Below are positions 7,585 to 16,739 of a DNA stretch of 64,000 nt, one piece after another. The stretch is from Flavobacterium branchiicola (GTDB lineage Bacteria > Bacteroidota > Bacteroidia > Flavobacteriales > Flavobacteriaceae). The DNA is taken from the NCBI RefSeq assembly GCF_018383905.1, contig NZ_JAGYWA010000002.1, positions 493,369 through 557,368 on the forward strand, read 5' to 3'. The notes beneath the pieces were generated by a model. The model was given only the letters and a program-made list of their open reading frames with translations. It ran no database searches and was not told where the DNA came from. Position 1 is the stretch's first letter, and the number at the start of each line of letters is the position of its first letter. Both the position numbers and the translations under genes were made by a program.

Positions 7585-9105
7585 CTATTTTAAGTCCGGC
7601 TGATATATTTTTACGGTTCCGTCACCTTCGCTGCTCACTACCAATAAACTTCTCTTAGTAGGACTTTTAGAGGCAGGAATAAATAAGACTCCTTCTGGTG
7701 CATCACCTGTTTTTACCGTTTGTAAATATTGTGGAGAAGCAGGATTTGTAACATCATATGTCATAAAAGCGTCCGATCTTTCAAGTCCTACAAATAAAAT
7801 ATTCTGATTTCCCATTTTAGCAACAACTACCGCTTCTGGTTCAGAACCTTTATCATCACTTCGTTTATCATCATAAGTTCCTAACTCATTTGTTTTTTTA
7901 TCAACATCATTTTTACTGTCATAAACAATTTTTCCTGTGTTTCCATTCCAAATAGAAAAAGAACGCGCACCAAAACTTACCATCTGGTCTAAATCTCCAT
8001 CGCCATCAGTGTCTCCCATGTCAGCAACCAGATTAAGTCTTCCAAGATTTGTTTCTAGTTTTAAAGTAGCGGCGTCAGGAAAAACAGTCGCATCAAGTTT
8101 CATATCCTTCATACGTTTAATATCGGAGTAAGCAGTATATTCTCTTGCATCACCTTCATTAGCAGTTACAAAATAAGGAACATTGTTTGAAGTAAAATGA
8201 CTGATCGCATCGGGCATAAACATCCCTTTTACTTTCCACGGATTAAAGGCGACTTTATCATCTTTATCACTTACATCAATTGCATTTTCAGCAGTATTAT
8301 AGTCTTTTAAACCTAATGGATAAATGGCAGTAATTGTTTTTGAAGTTAAATCTACTTTTGCAACACCATTATTTTCCTGCAAAGTTACCCATGCCGTTTT
8401 AGAATCGTCAGAAATAGTAATGTATTCCGGTTCGATATCCTGAGCAAAGCTTTTTGCATATTTAGAAATTCTGAATCCATCTTTTGCTAAAGCCGCAGCC
8501 TGACTGCTAAATGAAGCAAAATCTAATGTTGTCACAGTATAAATACTTGTTTCAATAATAGAAATTGTTCCGTTTGGATCCTGTAAATAATCTGTACTTG
8601 GTTCACCTTCATTAGCAGTCATGATAAACTTTCCGTCTGGTGAAAAAGTAATCATATCCGGTAATGCTCCAACAGGAATTTGTTTTATTAAACTATAATC
8701 TGAAGTATTAAAAATAACAACTTTTCCATTTCCTTGTTTGTTAGTTAAAGATTCCAGAGCAACAGCCAGTTTTCCGTCATAAACTGAAACACTATTTGCC
8801 GCACCTTCATAAGAAGCCAAATCAATTTTAGCAATTTTCAGCGGTTTCGTAGGATCTGAAATATCGATTACATCAATTTGATTAACTCCACTGTTATTTA
8901 CTGTAAAAAGTCTTTTTGTTTTTTCGCAATAAGCTGAAATCTCTGCAGCAGCTTCACCGCCAATAGTTATAGAACCGATTTCTTTAAAAGTTCCCGGATT
9001 TTCGTTTACTGTAAGTTCTTCTGGTTCATTGTTGGATTTTTCGTCGTTATTACAGCTCGTAAAAATCAAAAGAGCGGTTAATAATGAGAAGGTTACTTTT
9101 TTCAT
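7585..9105 (-). CDS. Choice-of-anchor I beta-propeller lipoprotein
   Basis: The protein has 506 residues from the ATG at 9105. A longer in-frame start at 9129 is rejected because a -7 box overlaps it. The signal peptide has lipobox F-T-S-C followed by N-N-D-E, indicating an outer-membrane, probably surface-exposed lipoprotein. The rest is a propeller: IDVIDISDPTKPLKIAKIDL, SPDGKFIMTANEGEPSTDYL, YFVTANEGDAREY and DTDGDGDLDQM are hallmarks of the 'choice-of-anchor I' family, often described as alkaline-phosphatase-like or mesenchyme-specific glycoprotein-like. Several Asp-rich loops may bind Ca. The ligand is unknown. It is monocistronic. Confidence 0.88.
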   Translation of the reverse strand: MKKVTFSLLTALLIFTSCNNDEKSNNEPEELTVNENPGTFKEIGSITIGGEAAAEISAYCEKTKRLFTVNNSGVNQIDVIDISDPTKPLKIAKIDLASYEGAANSVSVYDGKLAVALESLTNKQGNGKVVIFNTSDYSLIKQIPVGALPDMITFSPDGKFIMTANEGEPSTDYLQDPNGTISIIETSIYTVTTLDFASFSSQAAALAKDGFRISKYAKSFAQDIEPEYITISDDSKTAWVTLQENNGVAKVDLTSKTITAIYPLGLKDYNTAENAIDVSDKDDKVAFNPWKVKGMFMPDAISHFTSNNVPYFVTANEGDAREYTAYSDIKRMKDMKLDATVFPDAATLKLETNLGRLNLVADMGDTDGDGDLDQMVSFGARSFSIWNGNTGKIVYDSKNDVDKKTNELGTYDDKRSDDKGSEPEAVVVAKMGNQNILFVGLERSDAFMTYDVTNPASPQYLQTVKTGDAPEGVLFIPASKSPTKRSLLVVSSEGDGTVKIYQPDLK

Positions 9106-9126
9106 TTTATTAGTTTTTAGTTTCGC

Positions 9127-9134
9127 CAAAAGTA
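9127..9134 (-). promoter_or_regulatory. -7 box TACTTTTG for the choice-of-anchor-I gene
   Basis: Perfect TAnnTTTG on the minus strand, 21 bp upstream of the ATG at 9105; it sets the start codon. Confidence 0.55.
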
Positions 9135-9233
9135 ATTCGCATATACTGTCTGTATATTAAGAGGGTATTATTTAATCTTTAACTTAATTTTTGAAGGATA
9201 TTTTTTGTGAAATAACGGATGAATTTTAATCAA

Positions 9234-9266
9234 TTGTTTTATAATCCTAACGAATGCTTATCTTTG
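9234..9266 (+). promoter_or_regulatory. aguA promoter (TTG...TATCTTTG)
   Basis: TTG at 9234-9236, a 22-bp spacer, and a perfect -7 box TATCTTTG at 9259-9266, ending 24 bp before the ATG. Confidence 0.65.
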
Positions 9267-9290
9267 CACTTTCTAAATTAGAACCTGTTT

Positions 9291-10331
9291 ATGTCAACAA
9301 ATAATAGAAGATTTCCAGCAGAATGGGAAAAACAACAAGGAATTGTATTGTGTTTTCCGCATAATGGTAACGACTGGCCCGGTAAATACGAGGCAGTTCA
9401 ATGGGCTTTTGTAGAATTTATAAAAAAAGTAGCGACTTTTGAAACTGTTTTTTTGGTCGTAGCCGATGAAAAACTAAAGGAGAAAGTTGCCGAAATGCTT
9501 GAAAGAGCGCGCGTAAACACTAAAAATGTTTCGTTCATTATTCACAAAACCAACAGAAGCTGGATGCGTGATTCCGGACCGATTGTAGTTAAAAACGGAT
9601 CGAAAAGAGAAGCGCTTAATTTCAACTTTAATGGTTGGGCGAAATATAAAAATTATCAACTTGATAAATTTGTTCCAGGTAAAATTGCTGATTTTATTGA
9701 TGTTCCTTTAACTCAGGTTATGTACAAAGGAAAACCGGTAATTGTAGAAGGCGGAGCAATAGATGTAAACGGAAGAGGAACTTTGTTAACTTCTGAAGAA
9801 TGTTTGATGCACCCATCAATTCAGGTGAGAAACGCCGGATTTACCAAAGAAGATTACGAAGCTGTTTTTAAAGAATATCTTGGAGTTACCAATGTAATTT
9901 GGTTAGGAGATGGAATAGAAGGAGATGATACACACGGACATATCGATGATTTATGCCGATTTGTAAATGAAGATACCATCGTAACGATTGTAGAAACAGA
10001 TAAAAACGATTCTAATTACAAGCCTTTACAGGATAATTTGAAACGCTTGCAAAATGCAAAATTAGAAAACGGAAAATCTCCTGTAATCGTAGCTTTGCCA
10101 ATGCCAAAACGTGTTGATTTTGAGGATTTAAGATTACCGGCAAGTTATGCTAATTTCTTAATTTTGAACAATTGCGTTTTAGTACCAACATTTAATGACA
10201 GTAACGACCGTGTAGCTTTAAATATATTGGCAGAATGTTTCCCTGGCAGAGAAGTGATCGGCATAAGCTGTATTGATTTTATCTGGGGATTCGGAACTTT
10301 ACATTGTTTGAGTCAGCAGATTCCGGCTTAA
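9291..10331 (+). CDS. aguA: Agmatine deiminase
   Basis: This Porphyromonas-type peptidylarginine deiminase family enzyme converts agmatine to N-carbamoylputrescine and ammonia. The 346 residues match the family length. Diagnostic segments are PAEWEKQQGIVLCFPHN, the substrate loop NRSWMRDSGPIV, the metal-free active-site His/Asp region DGIEGDDTHGHIDDL, and the nucleophilic Cys339 in GTLHCLSQQ at the C-terminus. Its product is the substrate of the aguB enzyme at 4936, so the window encodes the complete two-step agmatine-to-putrescine pathway, although split by two minus-strand genes. It has its own promoter. Confidence 0.95.
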   Translation: MSTNNRRFPAEWEKQQGIVLCFPHNGNDWPGKYEAVQWAFVEFIKKVATFETVFLVVADEKLKEKVAEMLERARVNTKNVSFIIHKTNRSWMRDSGPIVVKNGSKREALNFNFNGWAKYKNYQLDKFVPGKIADFIDVPLTQVMYKGKPVIVEGGAIDVNGRGTLLTSEECLMHPSIQVRNAGFTKEDYEAVFKEYLGVTNVIWLGDGIEGDDTHGHIDDLCRFVNEDTIVTIVETDKNDSNYKPLQDNLKRLQNAKLENGKSPVIVALPMPKRVDFEDLRLPASYANFLILNNCVLVPTFNDSNDRVALNILAECFPGREVIGISCIDFIWGFGTLHCLSQQIPA

Positions 10332-10337
10332 ATATAT

Positions 10338-10405
10338 AAAACCATATAAGTAATATAAGAAAATTTAAGTTTGAATTAAGTGAACTTGTATTACTTATAT
10401 AGTTT
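10338..10405. repeat. Intergenic inverted repeat (CCATATAAGTAATA family)
   Basis: AAACCATATAAGTAATA and its near-complement TATTACTTATATAGTTT flank an A/T-rich loop. It lies directly after the aguA stop and could also act as a transcript 3' hairpin. Confidence 0.6.
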
Positions 10406-10442
10406 AAAAACTTTGCGTCTTTGCAAGATTCAATAAAATCAT

Positions 10443-10476
10443 AAAAAAAAACCTTGGCGATAACCAAGGTTTTTTG
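10443..10476. terminator. Bidirectional terminator between aguA and fahA
   Basis: AAAAAACCTTGG pairs with CCAAGGTTTTTT around CGATAA. The two genes converge here. Confidence 0.85.
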
Positions 10477-10510
10477 TTTTCTATATCTCTTCAGATAAAT
10501 TATTTGCTCT

Positions 10511-11794
10511 TCATGGTCTCACGAAAGGAGGTAATAATTGACTTGAAACTTCGCCAAAACCAATTCTAACTTCATTACTTTCGCAGAAGCCACGAATGAT
10601 TACGGTATCGTTATCTTCAATAAATTTACGTTCGCTGCCGTCATTTAATTTTAATGGATTCTTTCCGCCCCATGTTAATTCTAACATAGAACCAAAACTA
10701 TCCGGAGTTGGTCCTGAAATTGTTCCTGATCCCATCATATCTCCAGAATTAACACGACACCCGTTTGAAGTATGGTGTGCTAATTGTTGACACATTGACC
10801 AGTATAAATATTTGAAGTTCGATTTTGAAACAACGGTTTCTTCCTGCTCTTCAGGTTTAATTGAAACTTCTAAATGAATATCATAAGCTCTTTTTCCTTT
10901 TGTTTGTAAATAAGGAAGTGGAGTAGGATCTTGTTTAGGTCCTTTAGTTCTAAAAGGTTCCAGTGCATCCATTGTTACAATCCAAGGTGAAATTGAAGTC
11001 GCAAAGTTTTTGGCTAAGAATGGTCCTAACGGTACATATTCCCATTTTTGGATATCACGCGCGCTCCAGTCATTCAATAATACCATTCCGAAGATGTAAT
11101 CTTCAGCTTCGTATGTTGGGATATTTTCACCCATTACATTTACGTCTGTAGTAATGAAAGCAGTTTCTAATTCGAAATCAACTAAGCGGGATGGTCCAAA
11201 AACCGGAGAATTTTCACCCGCAGGTAAAGTTTGTCCCATTGGTCTGTGAACCGGAATTCCAGAAGGAACAATTGTAGAACTTCTTCCATGGTATCCTACA
11301 GGAATATGAAGCCAGTTTGGTAATAAAGCGTTTTCAGGATCACGAAACATTTTTCCTACATTGGTAGCATGTTCTCTACTAGAGTAAAAATCGGTATAAT
11401 CACCAATTAAAACTGGTAATTGCATCTCTACATCTTCGATTTTAAATATAACAATATCGCGGTGTTTTGTTGAATCTCTAAGTTGTGGATTGATTTCGTC
11501 AAAAATCTCAGCAATACGATTTCGAACCAAACGCCATGTTTTTTTTCCGTCAGAAATAAAGTCATTAAGCGTGTCCTGCATGAACATATCGTCTGTTAAA
11601 TCTATTCCTTCAAAATAGTTTAATTGCTGCAAAGCCCCTAAATCTATGGCATAATCGCCAATTCGCGTTCCTACTGTAACGACATTTTCTTTAGTAAGAA
11701 ATACACCGAAAGGGATATTCTGTATAGGGAAGTCACTATTTTCTGGTACTTCTAACCATGATTTTCTTTTGGTATCGTTGGCGGTTATTGGCAT
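10511..11794 (-). CDS. fahA: Fumarylacetoacetase
   Basis: The protein has 427 residues and catalyses the last step of tyrosine/homogentisate breakdown, splitting fumarylacetoacetate to fumarate and acetoacetate. An SH3-like N-terminal domain (about 1-120, IPFGVFLTKENVVTVGTRIG) precedes the FAH catalytic domain. Visible family blocks are DFYSSREHATNVGKMFR (active-site His and metal ligand region), GYHGRSSTIVPSG, VDFELETAFI, LLNDWSARDIQKWEYVPLGP and GDMMGSGTISGP. Length is normal. It is divergent from glyA with overlapping promoters. No other homogentisate-pathway gene is adjacent. Probably cytoplasmic. Confidence 0.95.
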   Translation of the reverse strand: MPITANDTKRKSWLEVPENSDFPIQNIPFGVFLTKENVVTVGTRIGDYAIDLGALQQLNYFEGIDLTDDMFMQDTLNDFISDGKKTWRLVRNRIAEIFDEINPQLRDSTKHRDIVIFKIEDVEMQLPVLIGDYTDFYSSREHATNVGKMFRDPENALLPNWLHIPVGYHGRSSTIVPSGIPVHRPMGQTLPAGENSPVFGPSRLVDFELETAFITTDVNVMGENIPTYEAEDYIFGMVLLNDWSARDIQKWEYVPLGPFLAKNFATSISPWIVTMDALEPFRTKGPKQDPTPLPYLQTKGKRAYDIHLEVSIKPEEQEETVVSKSNFKYLYWSMCQQLAHHTSNGCRVNSGDMMGSGTISGPTPDSFGSMLELTWGGKNPLKLNDGSERKFIEDNDTVIIRGFCESNEVRIGFGEVSSQLLPPFVRP

Positions 11795-11828
11795 GTGAAT
11801 GTTAATTATTTGTTGAAAAATTACATGT

Positions 11829-11858
11829 CAAATATATCATAATCTAACTGTATGACAA
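11829..11858 (-). promoter_or_regulatory. fahA promoter (TTG-N19-TATATTTG)
   Basis: On the minus strand, TTG (11858-11856) and a perfect TATATTTG (11836-11829) are separated by 19 bp. It ends 34 bp from the fahA ATG and lies back to back with the glyA promoter. Confidence 0.65.
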
Positions 11859-11869
11859 ACGTTTTTTTG

Positions 11870-11877
11870 TATTTTTG
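11870..11877 (+). promoter_or_regulatory. -7 box TATTTTTG of glyA
   Basis: Perfect TAnnTTTG 25 bp upstream of the ATG at 11903. It lies downstream of the in-frame ATG at 11852, which rules out that earlier start. Confidence 0.6.
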
Positions 11878-11902
11878 CATCAAATTAACGAAAAACGAAA
11901 AA

Positions 11903-13177
11903 ATGCAACGCGACGAACAAATTTTTGATCTTATCCTAGAGGAAAAAGATAGACAAATTCACGGATTAGAACTTATCGCTTCAGAGAATTTTGTAAGTGA
12001 TGAAGTAATGCAGGCAGCTGGCTCTGTTTTAACTAATAAATATGCTGAGGGATATCCTGGCAAAAGATACTACGGCGGTTGCGAAGTAGTTGACGTTATT
12101 GAGCAAATTGCAATCGACAGAGCAAAAGAATTGTTTGGTGCAGAATATGCAAACGTACAGCCTCACTCAGGTTCTCAGGCAAATACATCAGTTTACCATG
12201 CATGTTTAAATCCTGGGGATACTATTTTAGGTTTCGATTTATCTCACGGTGGTCACTTAACGCACGGTTCTCCTGTAAATTTTTCAGGACGTTTATATCG
12301 TCCGGTTTTTTACGGTGTAGATGCTGAAACGGGTCGTTTAGACTATGACAAAATCCAGGAAATTGCAACTAAAGAACAACCAAAATTAATTATCGCTGGA
12401 GCTTCGGCTTATTCTCGTGATATGGATTTTGCACGTTTCAGACAAATTGCGGATAGTGTAGGAGCAATCTTATTTGCTGATATTTCTCACCCTGCTGGTC
12501 TTATTGCAAAAGGATTAATGAATGATCCAATTCCTCATTGTCATATTGTTTCTACAACAACACACAAAACATTAAGAGGACCTCGTGGAGGTTTGATCTT
12601 AATGGGGAAAGATTTTGAAAATCCACAAGGATTAAAAACTCCAAAAGGAGAAATCAGAATGATGTCTTCATTATTAGATTTAGCTGTTTTCCCTGGAAAT
12701 CAAGGTGGACCTTTAATGCATATTATTGCTGCTAAAGCGGTTGCTTTTGGTGAAGCACTTAAAGATGAATTCTTTACTTATGCAATGCAATTACAAAAAA
12801 ATGCAAATGCAATGGCTGATGCTTTCGTAAAAAGAGGTTACAATATTATCTCTGGCGGAACAGATAACCACATGATGCTTATTGACTTAAGAAATAAAAA
12901 TATTTCTGGTAAAGAAGCTGAAAATGCATTAGTTAAAGCTGAAATCACAGTAAATAAAAACATGGTTCCTTTTGATGACAAATCACCATTTGTTACTTCT
13001 GGAATTCGTGTAGGAACAGCTGCAATCACAACTCGTGGTTTAGTTGAAAAAGATATGGAAACTATTGTTGACTTAATCGACAGAGTACTTGCTGATCATA
13101 CAAATGAAGCAGTTATCGAAGAAGTTGCAAACGAAGTAAACGAAATGATGAGCGAAAGACCAATCTTCGCGTATTAA
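11903..13177 (+). CDS. glyA: Serine hydroxymethyltransferase
   Basis: This PLP enzyme interconverts serine and glycine while charging tetrahydrofolate with one-carbon units. The 424 residues from the ATG at 11903 match the family. An upstream in-frame ATG at 11852 is rejected because the -7 box lies between the two. Key motifs are [40 protein letters not shown], the [12 protein letters not shown] region and the PLP-binding Lys222 in [14 protein letters not shown]. It is cytoplasmic and essential or near-essential in most bacteria. It is followed by a repeat-rich gap and then the MiaE-like gene. Confidence 0.97.
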   Translation: MQRDEQIFDLILEEKDRQIHGLELIASENFVSDEVMQAAGSVLTNKYAEGYPGKRYYGGCEVVDVIEQIAIDRAKELFGAEYANVQPHSGSQANTSVYHACLNPGDTILGFDLSHGGHLTHGSPVNFSGRLYRPVFYGVDAETGRLDYDKIQEIATKEQPKLIIAGASAYSRDMDFARFRQIADSVGAILFADISHPAGLIAKGLMNDPIPHCHIVSTTTHKTLRGPRGGLILMGKDFENPQGLKTPKGEIRMMSSLLDLAVFPGNQGGPLMHIIAAKAVAFGEALKDEFFTYAMQLQKNANAMADAFVKRGYNIISGGTDNHMMLIDLRNKNISGKEAENALVKAEITVNKNMVPFDDKSPFVTSGIRVGTAAITTRGLVEKDMETIVDLIDRVLADHTNEAVIEEVANEVNEMMSERPIFAY

Positions 13178-13183
13178 TTAGTT

Positions 13184-13290
13184 TAAAGTTTCAGGTTTCA
13201 AGTTTAAAGTTTTGTAATGCGGAAACAAACGTATTATAAAACTTTAAACTTTTTTCGTTTCCAACCAACATGAAACGTGAAACTTGAAAC
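13184..13290. repeat. Low-complexity TTTAAAGTTTCAAGTTT repeats
   Basis: Alternating AGTTTAAAGTTT, CAGGTTTCAAGTTT and their complements (AAACTTTAAACTTT, GAAACTTGAAAC) make a loose inverted array between glyA and the MiaE-like gene. A further copy sits at about 13932-13951. Confidence 0.6.
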
Positions 13291-13316
13291 AAAATAAAAC
13301 AAAAGAAATAAAAGTT

Positions 13317-13910
13317 ATGGGCGTATTAAGATTACAACTGCCAACCGACCCAAGATGGGTAAATATTGTTGAGAAAAATATAGAAGAAATCCTTACGGAT
13401 CACGCTTGGTGCGAGCAAAAAGCAGCAACAAACGCGATTACGATTATTACAAACAATTCTGAGCATCAGGATTTAGTTCAGGATTTACTGGCTTTGGCCA
13501 AAGAAGAAATCGATCATTTTGAACAAGTTCATAATATCATCATCAAAAGAGGATTAAAATTAGGACGTGAGCGCAAAGACGATTATGTAAATGAATTGTA
13601 TTTATATATGAAGAAAAGCGGAGACGGAAGCAGAGTTTCTGGTCTTGTAGAAAGATTATTATTCTCAGCAATGATCGAAGCCAGAAGTTGTGAACGTTTT
13701 AAAGTCTTATCTGAAAATATTCAGGACGAAGAATTAGCCGTTTTTTACAGAGAATTGATGGAAAGCGAAGCTGGACATTATACTACCTTTATTACATACG
13801 CGCGTAAATACGGAGTTGGAATAGACGTTGAAAAACGTTGGAGAGAATGGTTAGAATTTGAAGAATCAATCATCACTAATTACGGAAAAGGAGAAACGAT
13901 TCACGGGTAA
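13317..13910 (+). CDS. miaE: MiaE-like tRNA hydroxylase
   Basis: This is a di-iron, ferritin-like protein of the MiaE family, which hydroxylates the isopentenyl side chain of ms2i6A37 in tRNA. The 197 residues from ATG 13317 (MGVLRLQLPTDPRWV) match the family; an in-frame upstream TTG/ATG region lies within repeat sequence and is not used. Iron-ligand helices are visible: TDHAWCEQKAA (Glu), AKEEIDHFEQVH (E..DH), ARSCERFKVL (Glu) and ESEAGHYTTF (E..H). Some Bacteroidota homologues may act on other substrates, so the exact reaction is inferred. It is probably transcribed separately from glyA. Confidence 0.88.
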   Translation: MGVLRLQLPTDPRWVNIVEKNIEEILTDHAWCEQKAATNAITIITNNSEHQDLVQDLLALAKEEIDHFEQVHNIIIKRGLKLGRERKDDYVNELYLYMKKSGDGSRVSGLVERLLFSAMIEARSCERFKVLSENIQDEELAVFYRELMESEAGHYTTFITYARKYGVGIDVEKRWREWLEFEESIITNYGKGETIHG

Positions 13911-13931
13911 TTTTTTTGTTTATTTTGTTTC

Positions 13932-14160
13932 ATGTTTAAAGTTTCAAGTTTGTCACGTTGAGCGTAGTCGAAACGCGCTCCAATTTGCAAGTTTCGTGAA
14001 TCTCTGTGAAATAAAAAAATCCGTTTAAATCCGCGTTTTCACGAAGTGAATCCGTGTCATCCGTGTTCAATTTAGTTTAGTTAATCACAAAGTATTTTCC
14101 ATTTCATCTGCGTTCAAAATTTAAGTTTTTATAATCTAAAATCTGCAATCTAAAATCTAA
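13932..14160. repeat. Mosaic of short dispersed repeats
   Basis: The stretch holds TTTAAAGTTTCAAGTTT, then GTCACGTTGAGCGTAGTCGA, then TTTAAATCCGCGTTTTCACG with ATCCGTGTCATCCGTGTTC, and TAAAATCTGCAATCTAAAATC. These read as fragments of several repeat families rather than coding sequence. Confidence 0.6.
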
Positions 14161-14167
14161 AATTCCC

Positions 14168-14175
14168 TATATTTG
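14168..14175 (+). promoter_or_regulatory. -7 box TATATTTG of guaC
   Basis: Perfect TAnnTTTG 22 bp before the ATG at 14198. Confidence 0.55.
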
Positions 14176-14197
14176 AGAGTAACCAAAATCTTGAACG

Positions 14198-15238
14198 ATG
14201 AGAATAGAAGCAGACCTGAAATTAGGATTTAAAGATGTGATGATCAGACCAAAAAGATCAACACTCAAAAGCAGATCGGAAGTGTCTTTAGAGCAAAATT
14301 TTAAGTTTTTGCACAGCACAGCAAATTGGACAGGAATTCCAATTATGGCTGCCAATATGGATACTGTAGGCACTTTTGAAATAGCTCAGGTTTTGGCAAA
14401 AGAAAAGCTTTTTACGGCAATTCATAAACACTACACTTTAGAAGAATGGAATGCTTTTTTGAAAAATGCAACTCCGGATTTCTACGATTTCATCGCCATA
14501 AGTACCGGAACCGGAAAAGAAGATTTTGAGAAAATCGGCAAAGTAATCGCGGCAAATCCTTTACTTAAATTTATTTGCATTGATGTTGCCAATGGTTATT
14601 CAGAACATTTTGTTCAGTTTTTAAAACAAACCAGAAAACAATATCCCGATAAAGTAATTATTGCGGGAAATGTGGTGACCGGTGAGATGGTAGAAGAATT
14701 ACTATTAGCGGGCGCCGATATTGTAAAAGTCGGAATTGGACCGGGATCGGTTTGTACTACACGAGTAAAAACAGGTGTAGGTTATCCGCAACTTTCTGCA
14801 ATTATAGAATGTGCCGACGCTGCTCACGGTTTAGGCGGACATATCATAAGTGATGGTGGCTGTACAACTCCTGGTGATGTTGCAAAAGCCTTTGGTGCAG
14901 GTTCCGATTTTGTAATGTTGGGCGGAATGCTGGCAGGACATACAGAAAGTGGAGGAGAACTAATCGAAGTAAACGGAGAAAAATTCAAACAATTTTACGG
15001 CATGAGTTCAGCAACCGCAATGGATAAACATGTTGGAGGTGTAGCAGAATACCGAGCGAGCGAAGGAAAAACAGTTCAGGTTCCGTTTAAAGGAAATGTT
15101 ATTGCGACAGTTTTAGATATTTTGGGTGGTTTGCGAAGTACCTGTACTTATGTTGGGGCTTCAAGATTAAAAGAATTAACGAAACGAACGACTTTTATCC
15201 GCGTAAGCGAACAGGAAAATCAGGTTTTTACAAATTAA
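14198..15238 (+). CDS. guaC: GMP reductase
   Basis: This enzyme reduces GMP to IMP with NADPH, linking guanine and adenine nucleotide pools. The 346 residues match the family; the CBS domain present in IMP dehydrogenase is absent. Visible features are [19 protein letters not shown], the phosphate/K-site region [20 protein letters not shown] with the catalytic Cys, [28 protein letters not shown], and [15 protein letters not shown] with the hinged flap region. The GNAT gene follows 19 bp downstream and is probably co-transcribed. Confidence 0.95.
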   Translation: MRIEADLKLGFKDVMIRPKRSTLKSRSEVSLEQNFKFLHSTANWTGIPIMAANMDTVGTFEIAQVLAKEKLFTAIHKHYTLEEWNAFLKNATPDFYDFIAISTGTGKEDFEKIGKVIAANPLLKFICIDVANGYSEHFVQFLKQTRKQYPDKVIIAGNVVTGEMVEELLLAGADIVKVGIGPGSVCTTRVKTGVGYPQLSAIIECADAAHGLGGHIISDGGCTTPGDVAKAFGAGSDFVMLGGMLAGHTESGGELIEVNGEKFKQFYGMSSATAMDKHVGGVAEYRASEGKTVQVPFKGNVIATVLDILGGLRSTCTYVGASRLKELTKRTTFIRVSEQENQVFTN

Positions 15239-15257
15239 AATACTTTTTAAATAAATT

Positions 15258-15755
15258 ATGATTACAATTTCAGAAGCAGGTTTAGGTGATATCAAAACAA
15301 TTCAGGAAATTACCAATATCACATGGCCTATTACTTATGGCGAAATTTTATCTCAGGAACAATTAGATTATATGTTGGGTTTGTTTTATTCTGATGAAGC
15401 GCTTTCAAAACAAATCCAAAATAAAGAACAATTGTTTTATATGGTTTCAGATTCTAATACTGTAATCGGGTTTATTGGAATTGAACACAATTACAAAAAC
15501 GAAGCAATAACTAAAATTCATAAAATTTATCTTTTACCAGAAACACAAGGAAAAGGGTATGGCAAAATTGTTTTTCAGTCGATCGAAAAACTAGCTTTAG
15601 AAAATCATTCGGCAGCCCTTTTATTAAATGTAAACCGTTTTAATACTGCATTAAATTTCTACAAAAAAATTGGTTTCGAAGTAAAAGAAACAGTTGATAT
15701 TGAAATCGGTAATGGTTATTTGATGGAAGATTTTGTGATGGAGAAAAAGTTTTAA
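15258..15755 (+). CDS. GNAT family N-acetyltransferase
   Basis: The protein has 165 residues in one GNAT domain. Recognisable parts are the N-terminal ISEAGLGDIKTIQEI, the acetyl-CoA-binding motif KIYLLPETQGKGYGKIVFQS (R/Q-x-x-G-x-G/A pattern) and LNVNRFNTALNFYKKIGF near the C-terminus. The substrate cannot be read from the sequence; small-molecule amine or N-terminal acetylation are both possible. It lies 19 bp after guaC on the same strand. Confidence 0.85.
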   Translation: MITISEAGLGDIKTIQEITNITWPITYGEILSQEQLDYMLGLFYSDEALSKQIQNKEQLFYMVSDSNTVIGFIGIEHNYKNEAITKIHKIYLLPETQGKGYGKIVFQSIEKLALENHSAALLLNVNRFNTALNFYKKIGFEVKETVDIEIGNGYLMEDFVMEKKF

Positions 15756-15774
15756 AAATAATTCTCAGTAGTTT

Positions 15775-15923
15775 TGTCAATTCCGAGGAACGAGGAATTG
15801 CACTCACATTTCTACAATCTTGTCATTTCGACGAAGGAGAAATCTTCGCAAGAAACTCCATAAAGTAAAGCACCAATCTTTGTCGAGCTACTCGCGAAGA
15901 TTTCTCCTTCGTCGAAATGACAA
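15775..15923. repeat. Hairpin element with perfect 30-bp arms, plus a truncated second copy
   Basis: The arms 15820-15849 (TTGTCATTTCGACGAAGGAG...) and 15894-15923 are exact complements. The loop carries AGAAACTCC...AAAG...CAATCTTTGTCGA. Immediately before it, 15775-15806 (TTGTCAATTCCGAGGAACGA) is a lone left arm of the related 27378 element. Related copies lie at 22121 and 27378. Open frames here are by-products of the arms. Confidence 0.85.
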
Positions 15924-15933
15924 ACTTTTGTAT

Positions 15934-16521
15934 TTAATTCTTATCACTAACAACAATATCATGTTTAAAAAGCAATCCTTTCACTTCTTTCAAAGAAAAT
16001 ATAGCTTTCTTCAATTTAGTTTTAGATGGATCAATAGTATAATTATAGCTGGTCAGAAAATCAGTCTTGTTAGCGATGGCTTTGTCAAATTCAGATCGGT
16101 ATAAATCGCAATTGTAGAAAACAACATTTGTAAGATCGGCAGCCATAAAATCGACAGCAATCAAACTACAATTGGTAAAATTTGTTCCTTTTATTTTTAA
16201 GGTATAAAACTTCGAAAAATCAAGAATGCAGTCATTAAATTCTATTTCGAAAATTAACTTATCGCACATTGCAAAATTAACTTCCTTTATTTCGCAGCGA
16301 TTAAAAGTTGCGGTTCTAAAAGCCACGTAATTAATTTTTGCTTCATTAAAAATGCAATCATTAAAAACACAATCGATAAAAGTTACGGCAAGAAAAGTGC
16401 AGGCAGAGAAATTACAATTATTAAAAATACAGCATTCGAAGTCCTTAAAATTAAGATCGTCTTTGCTGTAAATAATAGTATTGTATTCCTTATCGAGAAA
16501 ATATTCGCTTTCCTTTTTCAA
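15934..16521 (-). CDS. Pentapeptide-repeat protein
   Basis: The protein has 195 residues. The TTG at 16521 is taken as start because no in-frame ATG occurs until about residue 84. Residues ~25-150 are tandem A/C-x-F/L-x-x units, for example CIFNNCNFSACTF, CVFNDCIFNEAK, ADLTNVVFYNCDLYRSEFDK. They predict a right-handed quadrilateral beta-helix. The ending, a Y-T-I-D-P-S-K-T-K-L-K-K-A-like linker then GLLFKHDIVV, has the architecture of Qnr/MfpA-like proteins that mimic DNA, but resistance function is not shown by the sequence. Probably cytoplasmic (no signal). Confidence 0.88.
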   Translation of the reverse strand: MKKESEYFLDKEYNTIIYSKDDLNFKDFECCIFNNCNFSACTFLAVTFIDCVFNDCIFNEAKINYVAFRTATFNRCEIKEVNFAMCDKLIFEIEFNDCILDFSKFYTLKIKGTNFTNCSLIAVDFMAADLTNVVFYNCDLYRSEFDKAIANKTDFLTSYNYTIDPSKTKLKKAIFSLKEVKGLLFKHDIVVSDKN

Positions 16522-16739
16522 ATTTATTCTAACCGTTTTTTGAGACCGAAAAGGTACTAATTTGCAACTTAATATTTCCTCTAAATTTTAATTCATTTTA
16601 AGCCGATATTCTTTCAATACAGAATATTAAGGACGTATTTCATGTAATATTTTTTTGAGTTTTTAAATGTATTATCTTGAAAATAAGCTATATATTTACA
16701 TTGAATTGATTATTGTTTCTAAAAAATTAAAACTTTCAA

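Noticed and set aside
9106..9129. Longer start for the choice-of-anchor-I lipoprotein
   Set aside because: A -7 box overlaps it and the signal peptide begins at 9105.
11852..11902. Upstream ATG of glyA
   Set aside because: The -7 box is between it and the conserved start at 11903.
15820..16104. 94-aa plus-strand frame across the hairpin repeat
   Set aside because: It runs through the repeat arm and overlaps the pentapeptide gene in antisense.
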